From Albidovulum aestuarii (GTDB lineage Bacteria; Pseudomonadota; Alphaproteobacteria; Rhodobacterales; Rhodobacteraceae), in assembly GCF_029961185.1 (NCBI RefSeq), contig NZ_JASBQQ010000006.1, positions 124,001 to 188,000 on the forward strand: a DNA stretch of 64,000 nt, given 5' to 3'. The notes below the pieces were generated by a model that searched no databases, had not been told where the DNA came from, and saw nothing but the letters and a program-made list of their open reading frames with translations. Made by a program: the position numbers and the translations under genes. Shown here in pieces: positions 35,652 to 46,847 of this stretch; position 1 is the stretch's first letter, and each line of letters opens with the position of its first letter.

Positions 35652-36596
35652 ATGCTGACCTATATTCTACGACGCCTTGGATTGGCGGCGGTAATCACGG
35701 TACTTGCCGTAACGCTTCTGTTCCTGATCATCCACATGATCCCGGGCGATCCGATCTCGACCATGCTGGGGCCCAAGGCCTCGCCCGAGATGCGGGCAGC
35801 GCTTGAGGCGCGGATGGGGTTGGATAAACCGCTGATCGCGCAGATCGGGCTTTTCTTCGCCAACATGCTGCGCGGCGATCTTGGGATGGATGTGTTTTCG
35901 AACCGTCCGGTCACGACAATCGTCCTGGGCCAGATTCCCTACACGCTGACGCTGATCCTCGTTTCGATCCTGTGGTCGGCGGTGCTGGGGATCGCGCTTG
36001 GCTGCTATTCCGCCGTGAACCGCAATTCGCTGGGCGACCGGCTGACCGGTGTGCTGTCGGTGTCGGTCATCGCCGTGCCCGCGTTTGTCGTCTCGCTCTA
36101 TTCGCTCCTTTTGTTCGCGGTGAAGCTGCAATGGTTCCCGGCCATCGGCGCGGGCGAACCGGGCGACTGGGGCGATCAGCTTCATCACCTTGTTCTGCCC
36201 AGCCTTGCCATCGGCCTCAGCTGGGTTGGCTATATCGCGCGACTTGTCCGCGCCTCGATGCTGGAAGTGATGGGTGAGGGCCATGTCCGCACCGCCCGCG
36301 CCTTTGGACTGCCTGAACGCCGGATCACCTTCGGTTACGCTTTGCGTCTGGCAATCCTGCCCACCGTCACGGTGATCGGCGTCGGCATGGGCTTTCTGCT
36401 GTCGGCGGCCGTCTTTACCGAGATCGTCTTTTCCCGCCCGGGCCTTGGCAAGCTGGTGATCGACTCGATCACCACCCGCAACTACCCGGTGGTCATGGGG
36501 TCGGTCCTGTTCTCGACCCTGATCTTCGTGGCCTCCACCACGCTCGCCGACATCATCAACGCCATTCTCGACCCGCGTATCCGGGCGGGGAAATAG
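35652..36596 (+). CDS. ABC transporter permease, DppB type
   Basis: This 314-residue membrane protein has six helices and the BPD_transp_1 domain. The N-terminus (MLTYILRRLGLAAVITVLAV) and the EAA loop (HVRTARAFGLPERRITFGYAL) are typical of DppB. It pairs with the next permease. Confidence 0.92.
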   Translation: MLTYILRRLGLAAVITVLAVTLLFLIIHMIPGDPISTMLGPKASPEMRAALEARMGLDKPLIAQIGLFFANMLRGDLGMDVFSNRPVTTIVLGQIPYTLTLILVSILWSAVLGIALGCYSAVNRNSLGDRLTGVLSVSVIAVPAFVVSLYSLLLFAVKLQWFPAIGAGEPGDWGDQLHHLVLPSLAIGLSWVGYIARLVRASMLEVMGEGHVRTARAFGLPERRITFGYALRLAILPTVTVIGVGMGFLLSAAVFTEIVFSRPGLGKLVIDSITTRNYPVVMGSVLFSTLIFVASTTLADIINAILDPRIRAGK

Positions 36597-36607
36597 GGGG
36601 CGGGATC

Positions 36608-37492
36608 ATGACAGACACAGCCGTATCACTGCCAAAGCCCCGTTCCGAACTGGGCGAAATCTTTCACCACCTTGTCCGCGATCCCCTCGGCCTTGCCGGG
36701 CTGATCATCGTGACGCTGATCGTTGCCTCCGCACTTTTCGCGCCCTGGATCGCGCCCTATGACCCGGTCGCGATGAACATTCCCGACCGTTTGCAGGGGC
36801 CAAACCTTGCCCATCTGATGGGCACCGACCAGCTGGGCCGCGACACGTTCAGCCGTGTCATCTGGGGTGGGCGTGTGGCCCTTCAGGTGGCTTTGCCGAC
36901 CATCGCGGGGGCCATCGCCATCGGTCTGGTGCTTGGCATGATCGCAGGTTACGGGCCGAAATGGCTGGATAACCTGATCGTCCTTTTCTTCGACACCGTG
37001 CGATCCTTCCCGACCGTCATGTTCGCGCTGGCCGTCGTGGCGCTGGTCGGGCCCAGCCTGAACACCGTGATCCTTGTGATCATGGTCACCTCGATCCCGA
37101 CCTATGGCCGCGTCGTGCGCACGCTGACCCAGTCGCTGAAGGAAGCGGAGTTCATTACCGCCGAGAAGTCTCTCGGCGCTTCGACGGCCCGGATCATGTT
37201 CATCCACATCGTGCCGAACGTTCTGGGGCCGCTGGCGGTTCTGGCCGCGATGGACATCCCGACCGTTGTCGGGCTTGAGGCGGGCCTGAGCTTTCTCGGC
37301 ATGGGGGTAAAGCCGCCCACGCCGTCCTGGGGCTCGCTTTTGAATGACGGCTATTCGCTGATCCGAAATACGCCGTGGATCATCATCGCCGGGGGCATTC
37401 CGCTGATCCTGACGACGCTTGGCTTCACCTTCCTGGGCGAAGCGCTCCGCGACGTCGTCGATCCGAAACTTCGTGGCAAGGGGGGCAAGTGA
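36608..37492 (+). CDS. ABC transporter permease, DppC type
   Basis: This 294-residue permease has the N-terminal DppC-type segment before six helices. GTDQLGRDTFSRVIWGGRVA and the EAA loop EFITAEKSLGASTARIMFIH are diagnostic. The stop overlaps the first ATPase gene by one base (TGATG). Confidence 0.92.
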   Translation: MTDTAVSLPKPRSELGEIFHHLVRDPLGLAGLIIVTLIVASALFAPWIAPYDPVAMNIPDRLQGPNLAHLMGTDQLGRDTFSRVIWGGRVALQVALPTIAGAIAIGLVLGMIAGYGPKWLDNLIVLFFDTVRSFPTVMFALAVVALVGPSLNTVILVIMVTSIPTYGRVVRTLTQSLKEAEFITAEKSLGASTARIMFIHIVPNVLGPLAVLAAMDIPTVVGLEAGLSFLGMGVKPPTPSWGSLLNDGYSLIRNTPWIIIAGGIPLILTTLGFTFLGEALRDVVDPKLRGKGGK

Positions 37493-38463
37493 TGGCCGTT
37501 CTCGACATCCGTGACCTGTCGGTCAGCTATGCCACGCCGCGCGGGCCGCTGAAGGCCTTGCGCAATGCCTCGATGACGATCTCGGAAAAGAAGATCACCG
37601 GCATCGTCGGCGAAAGCGGCTGCGGCAAGTCCACACTGATTTCGTCGATCATCCGGCTGATGGCGCCCAACGCCAAGGTCGGGTCCGGCGAGGTCCGGTT
37701 CAAGGGTGAAAACCTGCTGGCGCGCTCTGAAAACGAGATGCGGGCTCTGCGCGGCACTGAAATATCGATGGTCTTTCAGGACCCGATGCAGACCCACAAT
37801 CCGGTCCTGACCGTAGGTCGGCAGATGATCGACATCCAGTATCGCGACAAGCTGTCGAAGGCCGAAAAACGCAAACGCGCGGCGGAGATGCTGGCCCTTG
37901 TCGGCATCCCCGACCCCGAGGCGCGGCTGAACCAGTATCCGTTCGAGTTTTCGGGCGGCATGCGCCAGCGCATCGCCATTGCCATGGCCCTGATGGCGAA
38001 ACCCTCGCTTCTGATCGCGGATGAACCGACGACCGCGCTCGATGCCACGCTGGAAGTGCAGATCATCAAGCGGCTGCGCGAGTTGCAGGATGAGATCGGC
38101 TGTTCGATCCTTTTCATCTCGCACCATCTGGGCGTTATCGCCGAGCTGTGCGACGAGGTTGTCGTGATGTATGCGGGCGAGGTGGTGGAAAGCGGCACGG
38201 TCCGCGATGTCTTCCACAACCCCGCGCATCCCTATACCCGCGCGCTTCTGGAATGCGATCCGGGTCATATCAAGGTCAGAACGCGCAACCTGCCCACAAT
38301 CCCCGGCAATATCCCCGACCTTGTCAGCCTGCCCTCGGGCTGCATCTTCGCCGAAAGATGCGACAAGCGCCATGAGGCCTGTGAAAAGCGGCCCGCGATG
38401 GGAACCGCCGGCCCCGGCCATCACGCCGCCTGCCATCTGATTGCAGAAAGGGAAACCGCATGA
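37492..38463 (+). CDS. ABC transporter ATP-binding protein, DppD type
   Basis: This 323-residue ATPase has Walker A GESGCGKS, signature FSGGMRQRIAIAMAL, Walker B LLIADEPTTALD and the C-terminal oligopeptide domain with Cys residues (CDKRHEACEKRP) that in DppD carries an Fe-S or structural site. It overlaps the second ATPase gene by four bases. Confidence 0.93.
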   Translation: MAVLDIRDLSVSYATPRGPLKALRNASMTISEKKITGIVGESGCGKSTLISSIIRLMAPNAKVGSGEVRFKGENLLARSENEMRALRGTEISMVFQDPMQTHNPVLTVGRQMIDIQYRDKLSKAEKRKRAAEMLALVGIPDPEARLNQYPFEFSGGMRQRIAIAMALMAKPSLLIADEPTTALDATLEVQIIKRLRELQDEIGCSILFISHHLGVIAELCDEVVVMYAGEVVESGTVRDVFHNPAHPYTRALLECDPGHIKVRTRNLPTIPGNIPDLVSLPSGCIFAERCDKRHEACEKRPAMGTAGPGHHAACHLIAERETA

Positions 38464-39446
38464 GCGCGCTTCTTGAAATTCGCGATGTCTTTGTGCGGTT
38501 CAAACTCCGGGGCGGCGTCTTTTCCTCTGCCGGGACCATCGACGCGGTGTCGGGTGTCAGCCTCGATATCGAAGAGGGCAAGACCTATGGCATCGTCGGT
38601 GAAAGCGGGTCGGGCAAGACCACGCTGGCCCGCGCGGTGGCAGGGCTGCATCATGCTTCCGAAGGCTCCATCCTCTATCGCGGGCAGGAACTCGTCGACC
38701 TGCCGGAGGCAGAGTTCCGCAAGCTGCGCCGCGAGATCGTGATGATGTTTCAGGACCCGATCGGGTCGCTCAGCCCTCGTCTGACCATCAAGTCGCTGAT
38801 CACCGAACCCTTCCGCATTCAGGGCATGAGCGACCGCGATCTGGAGGCAGAGGCGAAGCGGTTGCTGACCATGGTCGGCCTGCCGCCGGAATTCGCCGCG
38901 CGCTATCCCTACCAGATTTCCGGCGGTCAGGCCCGCCGGGTGGGTGTGGCGCGGGCACTGGCGCTCGATCCGAAACTGCTGATCGCCGACGAACCCACAG
39001 CCGGGCTCGACGTCTCGATTCAGGGTGAGATGCTGAACCTTCTGGCGCGGCTTCAGGATGAGCTTGGGCTGGCGATCATGATCATCACCCACAACCTGAA
39101 CGTGGTGCGGCATATCACCGACAAGGTGGGGATCATGTATCTGGGCAAGCTCGTGGAGGAAGGTCCGACCGAAGAGGTCTTCGCCCGCCCGCAACACCCC
39201 TATACGCTGGCCCTGCTGGCCGCGAACCCCGAACCTGATCCGGACGCGCAACTGATGCGCGTCGAATTGCAGGGCGAACCGCCTTCGATCCTGCGCCGAC
39301 CGACGGGGTGCGAGTTCCACACGCGCTGCCCCTTTGTGCAATTGCGCTGTTCAACAGAAGTGCCTGCGTGGACTGTGGTGCACGAAGGCGCACACCGCTG
39401 CCATTTCCCGGAAATCTGGATCAAAGAAGAAGCTCTCACGTCATGA
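38460..39446 (+). CDS. ABC transporter ATP-binding protein, DppF type
   Basis: This 328-residue ATPase has Walker A GESGSGKT, signature ISGGQARRVGVARAL, Walker B LLIADEPTAGLD and a C-terminal peptide-transporter domain with HTRCPF. It forms a heterodimer with the DppD-type subunit. Its stop overlaps the amidohydrolase start (ATGA). Confidence 0.93.
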   Translation: MSALLEIRDVFVRFKLRGGVFSSAGTIDAVSGVSLDIEEGKTYGIVGESGSGKTTLARAVAGLHHASEGSILYRGQELVDLPEAEFRKLRREIVMMFQDPIGSLSPRLTIKSLITEPFRIQGMSDRDLEAEAKRLLTMVGLPPEFAARYPYQISGGQARRVGVARALALDPKLLIADEPTAGLDVSIQGEMLNLLARLQDELGLAIMIITHNLNVVRHITDKVGIMYLGKLVEEGPTEEVFARPQHPYTLALLAANPEPDPDAQLMRVELQGEPPSILRRPTGCEFHTRCPFVQLRCSTEVPAWTVVHEGAHRCHFPEIWIKEEALTS

Positions 39447-41080
39447 ATGCCAAGATCTTCACGGGCGGTTCGATCCTGACACTGGACGATGAAAATTCAG
39501 TGCCTGAAGCCGTTGGCATAGAGGGCGAACGGATCGTTGCAGTTGGGGCATTGGTCGATGTCCGCGCTGCCCTTGGCGGCGCAGAAGAGATTGATCTGGA
39601 AGGCCGTACCCTGATCCCGGCCTTCATCGACCCGCACGGGCATTTCCCTGACAGCGCCTTCGTGACGCTGCTGCGGGCCGATCTTGCCTCTCCGCCGCGC
39701 GGAGATTGCCGATCGCTCGCCGACGTTTTTGCCCGGCTCAACGCGAAGGCCGCCCAGACCCCGAAAGGCGAATGGGTCATGGGCGCAGCCTTGGATGAGA
39801 CGCTGCTGGCCGAGGGCCGCATGCCCACGCGCGATGAACTGGACGCGGTGTCTCGCGACCACCCGGTCTGGGTCATTCATACTTCGGGCCATTGCGGTGT
39901 CGCGAATTCGATGGCTCTGGCGCATCAGGGGATCGGCGAAGGTACGCCCGACCCGGCAGGTGGTCGGTTCCTGCGCGATGCGGCAGGCCGTCTCACCGGT
40001 GGCATAGAGGGCCTGAGTGCGATGGGTGAGATGGGGGATACCCATTTCCTGATCGACCAACAAAGTTTCCGGCGTAGCTTCGATGCCGCCCGCGAGGAGT
40101 ACCTCGCCCACGGCGTCACACTTGCGCAAAACTCTTGGACAGCCCGACCGCTTCTCGAATTGTTCGCAGCTGTGGCAGCAGAGGGTGATCCCGGCATCGA
40201 CCTCGTTCTGTTGCCGGTCGCGGAGATAGAGCCGGATTTTTCAAAATCGGACCTCTGCCGCAATTGGCCGGGCGCCAACATTTCACTTGGCCCCCGCAAG
40301 TTGCTGACCGACGGGTCGTTCCTGATGCGGACGGCCTGGCTGACGGAGCCCTACCATACCGCGGCGCCCGGCAAGGCACCCGATACTGGCCTTGCCTATA
40401 TGGATCGCGGGGCGCTCTTTGCTGAGGTTGGGAAGCTCCACGACATGGGCCATCAGATTCACACCCATTGCAACGGCGATGCGGCGTCGGACATGTATCT
40501 GGACGCCATCGAGGCGGCTTTGGCAACGAACCCGCGCAAGGATCACCGCCATACGATCATCCACGGACAGGTGATGCGCGAAGATCAGCTAGAGCGTTGC
40601 GCGCAACTCGGCGTGACGGTCAGCTTCTTCCCCGCCCATGTCTGGTTTTGGGGCGACAAGCATTATTCCGAATTGCTCGGGCCAGAGCGGTCGCAGAATA
40701 TTTCGCCCACGGGCTGGGCCGAAAAGGCCGGTGTCCTTTTCACGATCCACAACGATGCCTCCGTGACGCCCACCCGGCCGCTCCAACTGATCCACACGAC
40801 GGTAAACCGCGTGACGCATAGTGGCCGTACGCTCGGCGAGGAACAGAAGATCAGCGCCCTTTCGGCCCTTCGCGCCCATACGATAGATGCGGCCTGGCAG
40901 GTCTTTCAGGAAGACGAGCGCGGGTCGATCGAACCCGGCAAACTCGCTGACCTTGTCATGCTGGAGGCCAACCCCCTTGACCGCCCCGACAGGATCGACA
41001 CGATCAGGGTAGACGAGACCTGGCGACGGGGTGCGCGGGTCCATCAGGCAGAAAACACGAAGGTCGGAGCACTGGTTTGA
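39443..41080 (+). CDS. Amidohydrolase family 3 metal-dependent hydrolase
   Basis: This 545-residue protein belongs to the amidohydrolase_3 (YtcJ-like) group, TIM-barrel hydrolases acting on amide or related bonds. Metal-binding His residues are seen in FIDPHGHFPDS (about 58-64) and IHTHCNGDAA (about 335-344); the late Asp is in FTIHNDASVTP. No signal peptide is present, so it acts in the cytoplasm on imported substrate. The ATG overlaps the ABC gene stop and the stop overlaps the next gene's TTG start (TTGA). The substrate is unknown. Confidence 0.83.
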   Translation: MNAKIFTGGSILTLDDENSVPEAVGIEGERIVAVGALVDVRAALGGAEEIDLEGRTLIPAFIDPHGHFPDSAFVTLLRADLASPPRGDCRSLADVFARLNAKAAQTPKGEWVMGAALDETLLAEGRMPTRDELDAVSRDHPVWVIHTSGHCGVANSMALAHQGIGEGTPDPAGGRFLRDAAGRLTGGIEGLSAMGEMGDTHFLIDQQSFRRSFDAAREEYLAHGVTLAQNSWTARPLLELFAAVAAEGDPGIDLVLLPVAEIEPDFSKSDLCRNWPGANISLGPRKLLTDGSFLMRTAWLTEPYHTAAPGKAPDTGLAYMDRGALFAEVGKLHDMGHQIHTHCNGDAASDMYLDAIEAALATNPRKDHRHTIIHGQVMREDQLERCAQLGVTVSFFPAHVWFWGDKHYSELLGPERSQNISPTGWAEKAGVLFTIHNDASVTPTRPLQLIHTTVNRVTHSGRTLGEEQKISALSALRAHTIDAAWQVFQEDERGSIEPGKLADLVMLEANPLDRPDRIDTIRVDETWRRGARVHQAENTKVGALV

Positions 41081-42507
41081 GTTACGCCATTTATGTCGGC
41101 AAGAACCACTCTGCCACCGGCCATGCCTGGCTTGGCGGCTATGGCGACGAACCGTCCTCGCACTGGCTGGAAATCATCCCGGAGGCCGATCATACCCCGG
41201 GCACGACGATCGAGGTGGGCGTGGGACCGGAGGCGGATATGCCTGGCCGCCGCACGCAGATCCCGCAGGTCAAGCGCACGCTCAGGCATATGCGCGTCAG
41301 CTATTCCTATTATCTTGGCGTGCCGGCCCCCATCACTAATGGCGGGCTGAACGCTGCGGGCGTGGCGGTGCGCGATGTCTGGTCGACCTCGCGGGCCGAA
41401 CTGATCGCGATGACGCCGAAAGATCAGACCGGGCTGAACTATTCCGACCTCGCGCGGATCGTCATGGAACGCGCCACCTCGGCGCGTGAGGCGGTGGATA
41501 TCTGCGCGGCCCTCATCGCAGACCATGGCGAGGCCACCTACGGAGGCAACTCGCACCTCTTTGCCGACGCTGATGAGGCCTGGGTGATGATCCAGTTCGC
41601 GGGCGGCAAGGGGCTCTGGGTGGCCGAACGGCTGGGACCCGACAGCATCCGCGCCTCGCGTCCCGGCTACGTGCTGGAAGTGCCGGTGGATCAGCCGGGT
41701 CACCCCGATTTCCTCTGGTCGCCGAACCTTGTCAGCTTCGCCCGAGAAATGGGCTGGTATGAGGGCGGCCCCTTCAACGCCAACACGATCTACGGCGACA
41801 GCAAGGGCCGGTGGGACGGTGTCCGGTGGATCGAGGCTGAAATGCAAGCCCGCGCCGCGCGGCCCGAAATGATCTGCCTCGCTGATGTGATCTGGGCGGT
41901 CAGAACCGAAAAGCTGACCGGCGACACCGCCGGTTACGGTCAGGTCGTACCCCTTGTGACCCCGTCCGACCCGGCGCTTTATATGATGTGGCATGCGGCG
42001 ACTGGCGCCATCGCCGCACCCTTCGCCCCGGTCTTTCTCGGCCAATCCGCTATTCCCCCTGAATACGGCCAGCACCGTTACCTTACGACTGGTGAATCCC
42101 ACCGTTTCATGGACCTCCGCAAGGCGGTTAGCGGCAATACCGACACTGTCTCGCTTGTCTCGCAGGCGCATGAGGCGCATCGCTCAGCGGTGCAGGAAGC
42201 CAAGCGGCTGATGTATCTGATGCAGCTACTTGGCCCCGAGGCGCTGGGCCGGGCCACCAGAGTCTTCGAGGCGCATGAGGCGCGTCTTGCACGCCAGACA
42301 GCGGCGCACCTGCGCATTGCCGATGCAGCCATTGCTGCCGGGCTGACCGACGACATGGTGGAGATTCTTGGGTCGTTCAGTACCGGAGCGCTTCTGGCGG
42401 GCTTGCAAACCGTCGCGGGCCTTGCTGCGGGGTTCGAAGTGGAGCTTTCGGCGCAGGACCTGACCTGGAGCCCGGGCACGCCGGTTGCCTTCCCGCAGAT
42501 CTGGTGA
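41077..42507 (+). CDS. C69-family (dipeptidase-like) Ntn hydrolase with N-terminal Ser
   Basis: This 476-residue protein matches the peptidase C69 family: VGKNHSATG at the start, then RATSAREAVDICAALIADHG, EAWVMIQFAGGKGLWVAERL and a VPGN/HPDF-like region. C69 enzymes are N-terminal nucleophile hydrolases with Cys1 after processing. Here translation starts at a TTG inside the upstream stop, and the residue aligned with Cys is Ser2 (MSYAIYVGK), which would be exposed when Met is removed. It has no signal peptide. It is probably a cytoplasmic amide or peptide hydrolase with a Ser nucleophile; a wrong start is unlikely because no Cys codon stands nearby. Confidence 0.78.
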   Translation: MSYAIYVGKNHSATGHAWLGGYGDEPSSHWLEIIPEADHTPGTTIEVGVGPEADMPGRRTQIPQVKRTLRHMRVSYSYYLGVPAPITNGGLNAAGVAVRDVWSTSRAELIAMTPKDQTGLNYSDLARIVMERATSAREAVDICAALIADHGEATYGGNSHLFADADEAWVMIQFAGGKGLWVAERLGPDSIRASRPGYVLEVPVDQPGHPDFLWSPNLVSFAREMGWYEGGPFNANTIYGDSKGRWDGVRWIEAEMQARAARPEMICLADVIWAVRTEKLTGDTAGYGQVVPLVTPSDPALYMMWHAATGAIAAPFAPVFLGQSAIPPEYGQHRYLTTGESHRFMDLRKAVSGNTDTVSLVSQAHEAHRSAVQEAKRLMYLMQLLGPEALGRATRVFEAHEARLARQTAAHLRIADAAIAAGLTDDMVEILGSFSTGALLAGLQTVAGLAAGFEVELSAQDLTWSPGTPVAFPQIW

Positions 42508-42588
42508 ATCAGTCCACTTACTGAACTTTCGTTTGACGTTCGATTGCATCCGTCCGACCTTGGGGACACGTCAGGCGTGGAGGGTGGT

Positions 42589-43221
42589 ATGGACGATGAC
42601 GTCAAGGTTGTAATCGAGACGCGGGAAAACGGTCCGCTTGTCGTCAAGGGACTGGACGAACTCACAGGTCCCGATGGTCAGCCGCTGGAGGTGAAGCCGG
42701 TCGTCGCTCTCTGCCGTTGCGGTGGCAGCAAGACCAAGCCCTTTTGCGATGGCAGTCACAAGACCAATGGGTTTCAAAGTTCAGGCGGCACGCCGTCCGG
42801 GGTGAACCGTATCCTGCGCTATGCGGGTGAGGAAGTGACGGTCACCTACAACCCTCTCATCTGTTCCCACGCCGCCGTATGTGGCCGCGTCGCGCCCGAT
42901 GTTTTCAATCCGAACCAGAAGCCATGGGTGCAGCCGGACAAGGGCAGCCGCAACGCTGTGGAGTCGGTGATCGCCCACTGTCCCTCAGGCGCACTGGCGC
43001 TGGCGCTGGGCGATACGGTCACGCATCTTGTCGCCGACCGCGCCCGCATCGAAGTCGCCCGCGACGGTCCTTACTACGTGCGCGAGGCCGAGATCGCCGA
43101 ACCGCATCCGGGGCAGGGCGCCTGCCACCGCAAATTTGTGCTTTGCCGATGCGGCAAGTCAGGGATCAAGCCCTATTGTGACGGCAGCCACCGTGACGCG
43201 GATTGGAAAAGCGGGGATTAA
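42589..43221 (+). CDS. CDGSH - ferredoxin-like - CDGSH iron-sulfur protein
   Basis: This 210-residue protein carries two CDGSH motifs (CRCGGSKTKPFCDGSH, about 43-58, and CRCGKSGIKPYCDGSH, about 186-201), each expected to hold a 2Fe-2S cluster with one His ligand. Between them lies a divergent Fer4_19-type domain (CSHAAVCGRV, later HCPSGAL). The job is unknown; such proteins are thought to act in redox or iron handling. The ATG at 42589 follows GGAGG. It stands alone between the peptide operon and uvrB. Confidence 0.85.
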   Translation: MDDDVKVVIETRENGPLVVKGLDELTGPDGQPLEVKPVVALCRCGGSKTKPFCDGSHKTNGFQSSGGTPSGVNRILRYAGEEVTVTYNPLICSHAAVCGRVAPDVFNPNQKPWVQPDKGSRNAVESVIAHCPSGALALALGDTVTHLVADRARIEVARDGPYYVREAEIAEPHPGQGACHRKFVLCRCGKSGIKPYCDGSHRDADWKSGD

Positions 43222-43416
43222 AACGACGCGCCGTGTCGTGCCGGCCATCGACCGTCACGCACCTCGTTGCGCTGTCGCATATCGCATGTGGAGCCGTGGT
43301 GACGGCTGAATTGAGCCTCCGCCTGTTTCCACAGCGATCTGCATGAACAATGCTGGCCGGCTGCCCTTGCACCAGAACAAAAACAGATCAAATCTGCGGG
43401 ATCGGAGGAATCGCCC

Positions 43417-45590
<2,174 letters not shown>

Positions 45591-45594
<4 letters not shown>

Positions 45595-45644
45595 AGTCTT
45601 ATTTCGTCCTTTCATGGGAGCTTTTCAGAATCGAGGAACGATGA
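45591..45644 (+). CDS. 17-codon ORF overlapping the uvrB stop
   Basis: The sequence reads [17 protein letters not shown] and its ATG overlaps the uvrB TGA (ATGA) in the manner of a coupled downstream gene. It ends where the AT-richer segment begins. It could be the stub of a gene that once followed uvrB and was cut by an insertion, or chance. Confidence 0.25.
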
Positions 45645-45689
45645 TACTTTGGATTACTTTTGAAATTCCACGTTATTCGGAGCTTTGCT

Positions 45690-46553
45690 ATGAGCGGACC
45701 TCCAACTCATGAAATAGTGCCTAAAGGTTTTCAGCTAGAGAAAGATAGATTAAGGAAGAATGCTGCGACACTCTTCTTAGGAATAATCTTGTTTATCGTT
45801 TTGGCGATACCGCTTTTGTCAGAAAGTACGTCTCGAATTGAACTTCTCCGAACTATTGATGCTCGCATAGAAAACGTAGCCTCGGAAAGCATCTCCAAGG
45901 GCACCCAAGGTGCTAATGGGGACACTTACCAGAAACTAGTCGCGCTACGGGATCGCGTCCAAAATTTGATGATTGCAGGAAATTGGACTGGGTCTAATTC
46001 TCTTGGTGATATCTTGTGCCAATTTCAAAACGCGACAACTCAAGCGTCCGGTGCCAGCAACGTCCCATGCAATGCTAACACTTGGCATTCATATTTTTTT
46101 AGCATTCAAGGGACACTTCGATCCGAAACTATTGTTGCCTTTCTCGTCGTGCTTTGCGGTGCAATCGGGGCATGCGCAAGCTTTTTGGTTGATGATGAAA
46201 GAAAGTTTTCGATTAGAAATGGCCCTCTTGTGTTAATATCTCTCGGGGCCAGCGCTGGTTTTTTTTGTTATTTACTTCTCAAGGGAGGTCGCTTTGTTTT
46301 CTTAATCGACCCGGGTGTCGCTGGCGAAATGGTGGCCAACCCCTACTCAATGGCCTTCGCGGGCTTCATAGTGGGGCTATTTGCTCATGATATGTATCAG
46401 ACTCTTGAGAGGTGGCTGCGAAGGAAGACGAACGAAACCAGACCAGATACAGAGCCTTCTGATCCACCACAAACGCACGAGACCCAGCGCGTACCAGAGA
46501 ACGATAGCCATCCTGCCGACATTGTGGCACGACCCATTTCCAGTAAGCCGTAG
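45690..46553 (+). CDS. Hypothetical membrane protein in an AT-richer insert
   Basis: This 287-residue protein of unknown function has about four hydrophobic segments (near 30-48, 150-170, 188-206, 225-245) and a polar, Pro-rich C-terminal tail. A soluble loop between the first two helices has several Cys/Asn residues. The ATG at 45690 follows GGAG; a TTG 30 bases upstream is possible. The gene uses many A/T-ending codons and is plainly AT-richer than uvrB and the genes to its right, so it was probably acquired by transfer. No partner genes are adjacent. Confidence 0.6.
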   Translation: MSGPPTHEIVPKGFQLEKDRLRKNAATLFLGIILFIVLAIPLLSESTSRIELLRTIDARIENVASESISKGTQGANGDTYQKLVALRDRVQNLMIAGNWTGSNSLGDILCQFQNATTQASGASNVPCNANTWHSYFFSIQGTLRSETIVAFLVVLCGAIGACASFLVDDERKFSIRNGPLVLISLGASAGFFCYLLLKGGRFVFLIDPGVAGEMVANPYSMAFAGFIVGLFAHDMYQTLERWLRRKTNETRPDTEPSDPPQTHETQRVPENDSHPADIVARPISSKP

Positions 46554-46847
46554 GGTGGATTTCCAAGCCGCCGTTACGGATCCCGGTGGGGTAACCCCAC
46601 TCTCAGCCCAACCACAGCTCGCTATCAAACGTTTCGTAGGCATGACGCTGTTCATGGCCGAGGTCGAAAGGCGCAGCTATCAGGTCACCGAAACCGCAGG
46701 TCAACTCGTGATCTTCTGCAACCGTGCGCCCATCCGCTGGCTCACCCCTCACCGGTAACGCGGGCTCCCGCTTTCATGAAAAGAAAGCGGCCCGAAATCC
46801 TTGCAGGATTTCGGCACCCGCCCCCGAACGCATAGAACGTACCGGCG
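46554..46847. other. Gene-free segment with terminator hairpins
   Basis: This 294-base stretch lies between the convergent membrane-protein and sulfotransferase genes. It holds a possible 38-codon frame from 46642 (MTLFMAEVERRSYQVTETAG and onward) with no clear ribosome site, and two strong hairpins near its right end. I see no convincing gene; it may be the right edge of the acquired segment. Confidence 0.4.
46768..46814. terminator. Tandem hairpins, probable bidirectional terminator
   Basis: Two hairpins abut: CCGCTTT / AAAGCGG (46768-46790, nine-base loop) and CCGAAATCCT / AGGATTTCGG (46792-46814, three-base loop TGC). They lie between convergent genes ending at 46553 and 46848, the right place to stop transcription from both sides. 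Confidence 0.6.

Noticed and set aside
36908-37490. Expectation of a separate regulator or transporter hidden in antisense frames of the ABC operon
   Set aside because: The antisense frames lack motifs and start sites; codon bias supports the + strand genes only.
43376-43390. LexA box upstream of uvrB
   Set aside because: GAAC-N7-GATC differs by one base from the alphaproteobacterial GAAC-N7-GAAC site. The spacing and AT-rich spacer fit, but one motif with a mismatch is not enough to annotate SOS control.
46642-46758. 38-codon ORF right of the acquired membrane gene
   Set aside because: It has no convincing ribosome site, sits in a gene-free segment with hairpins, and its peptide is not recognised; it is mentioned only under that segment.
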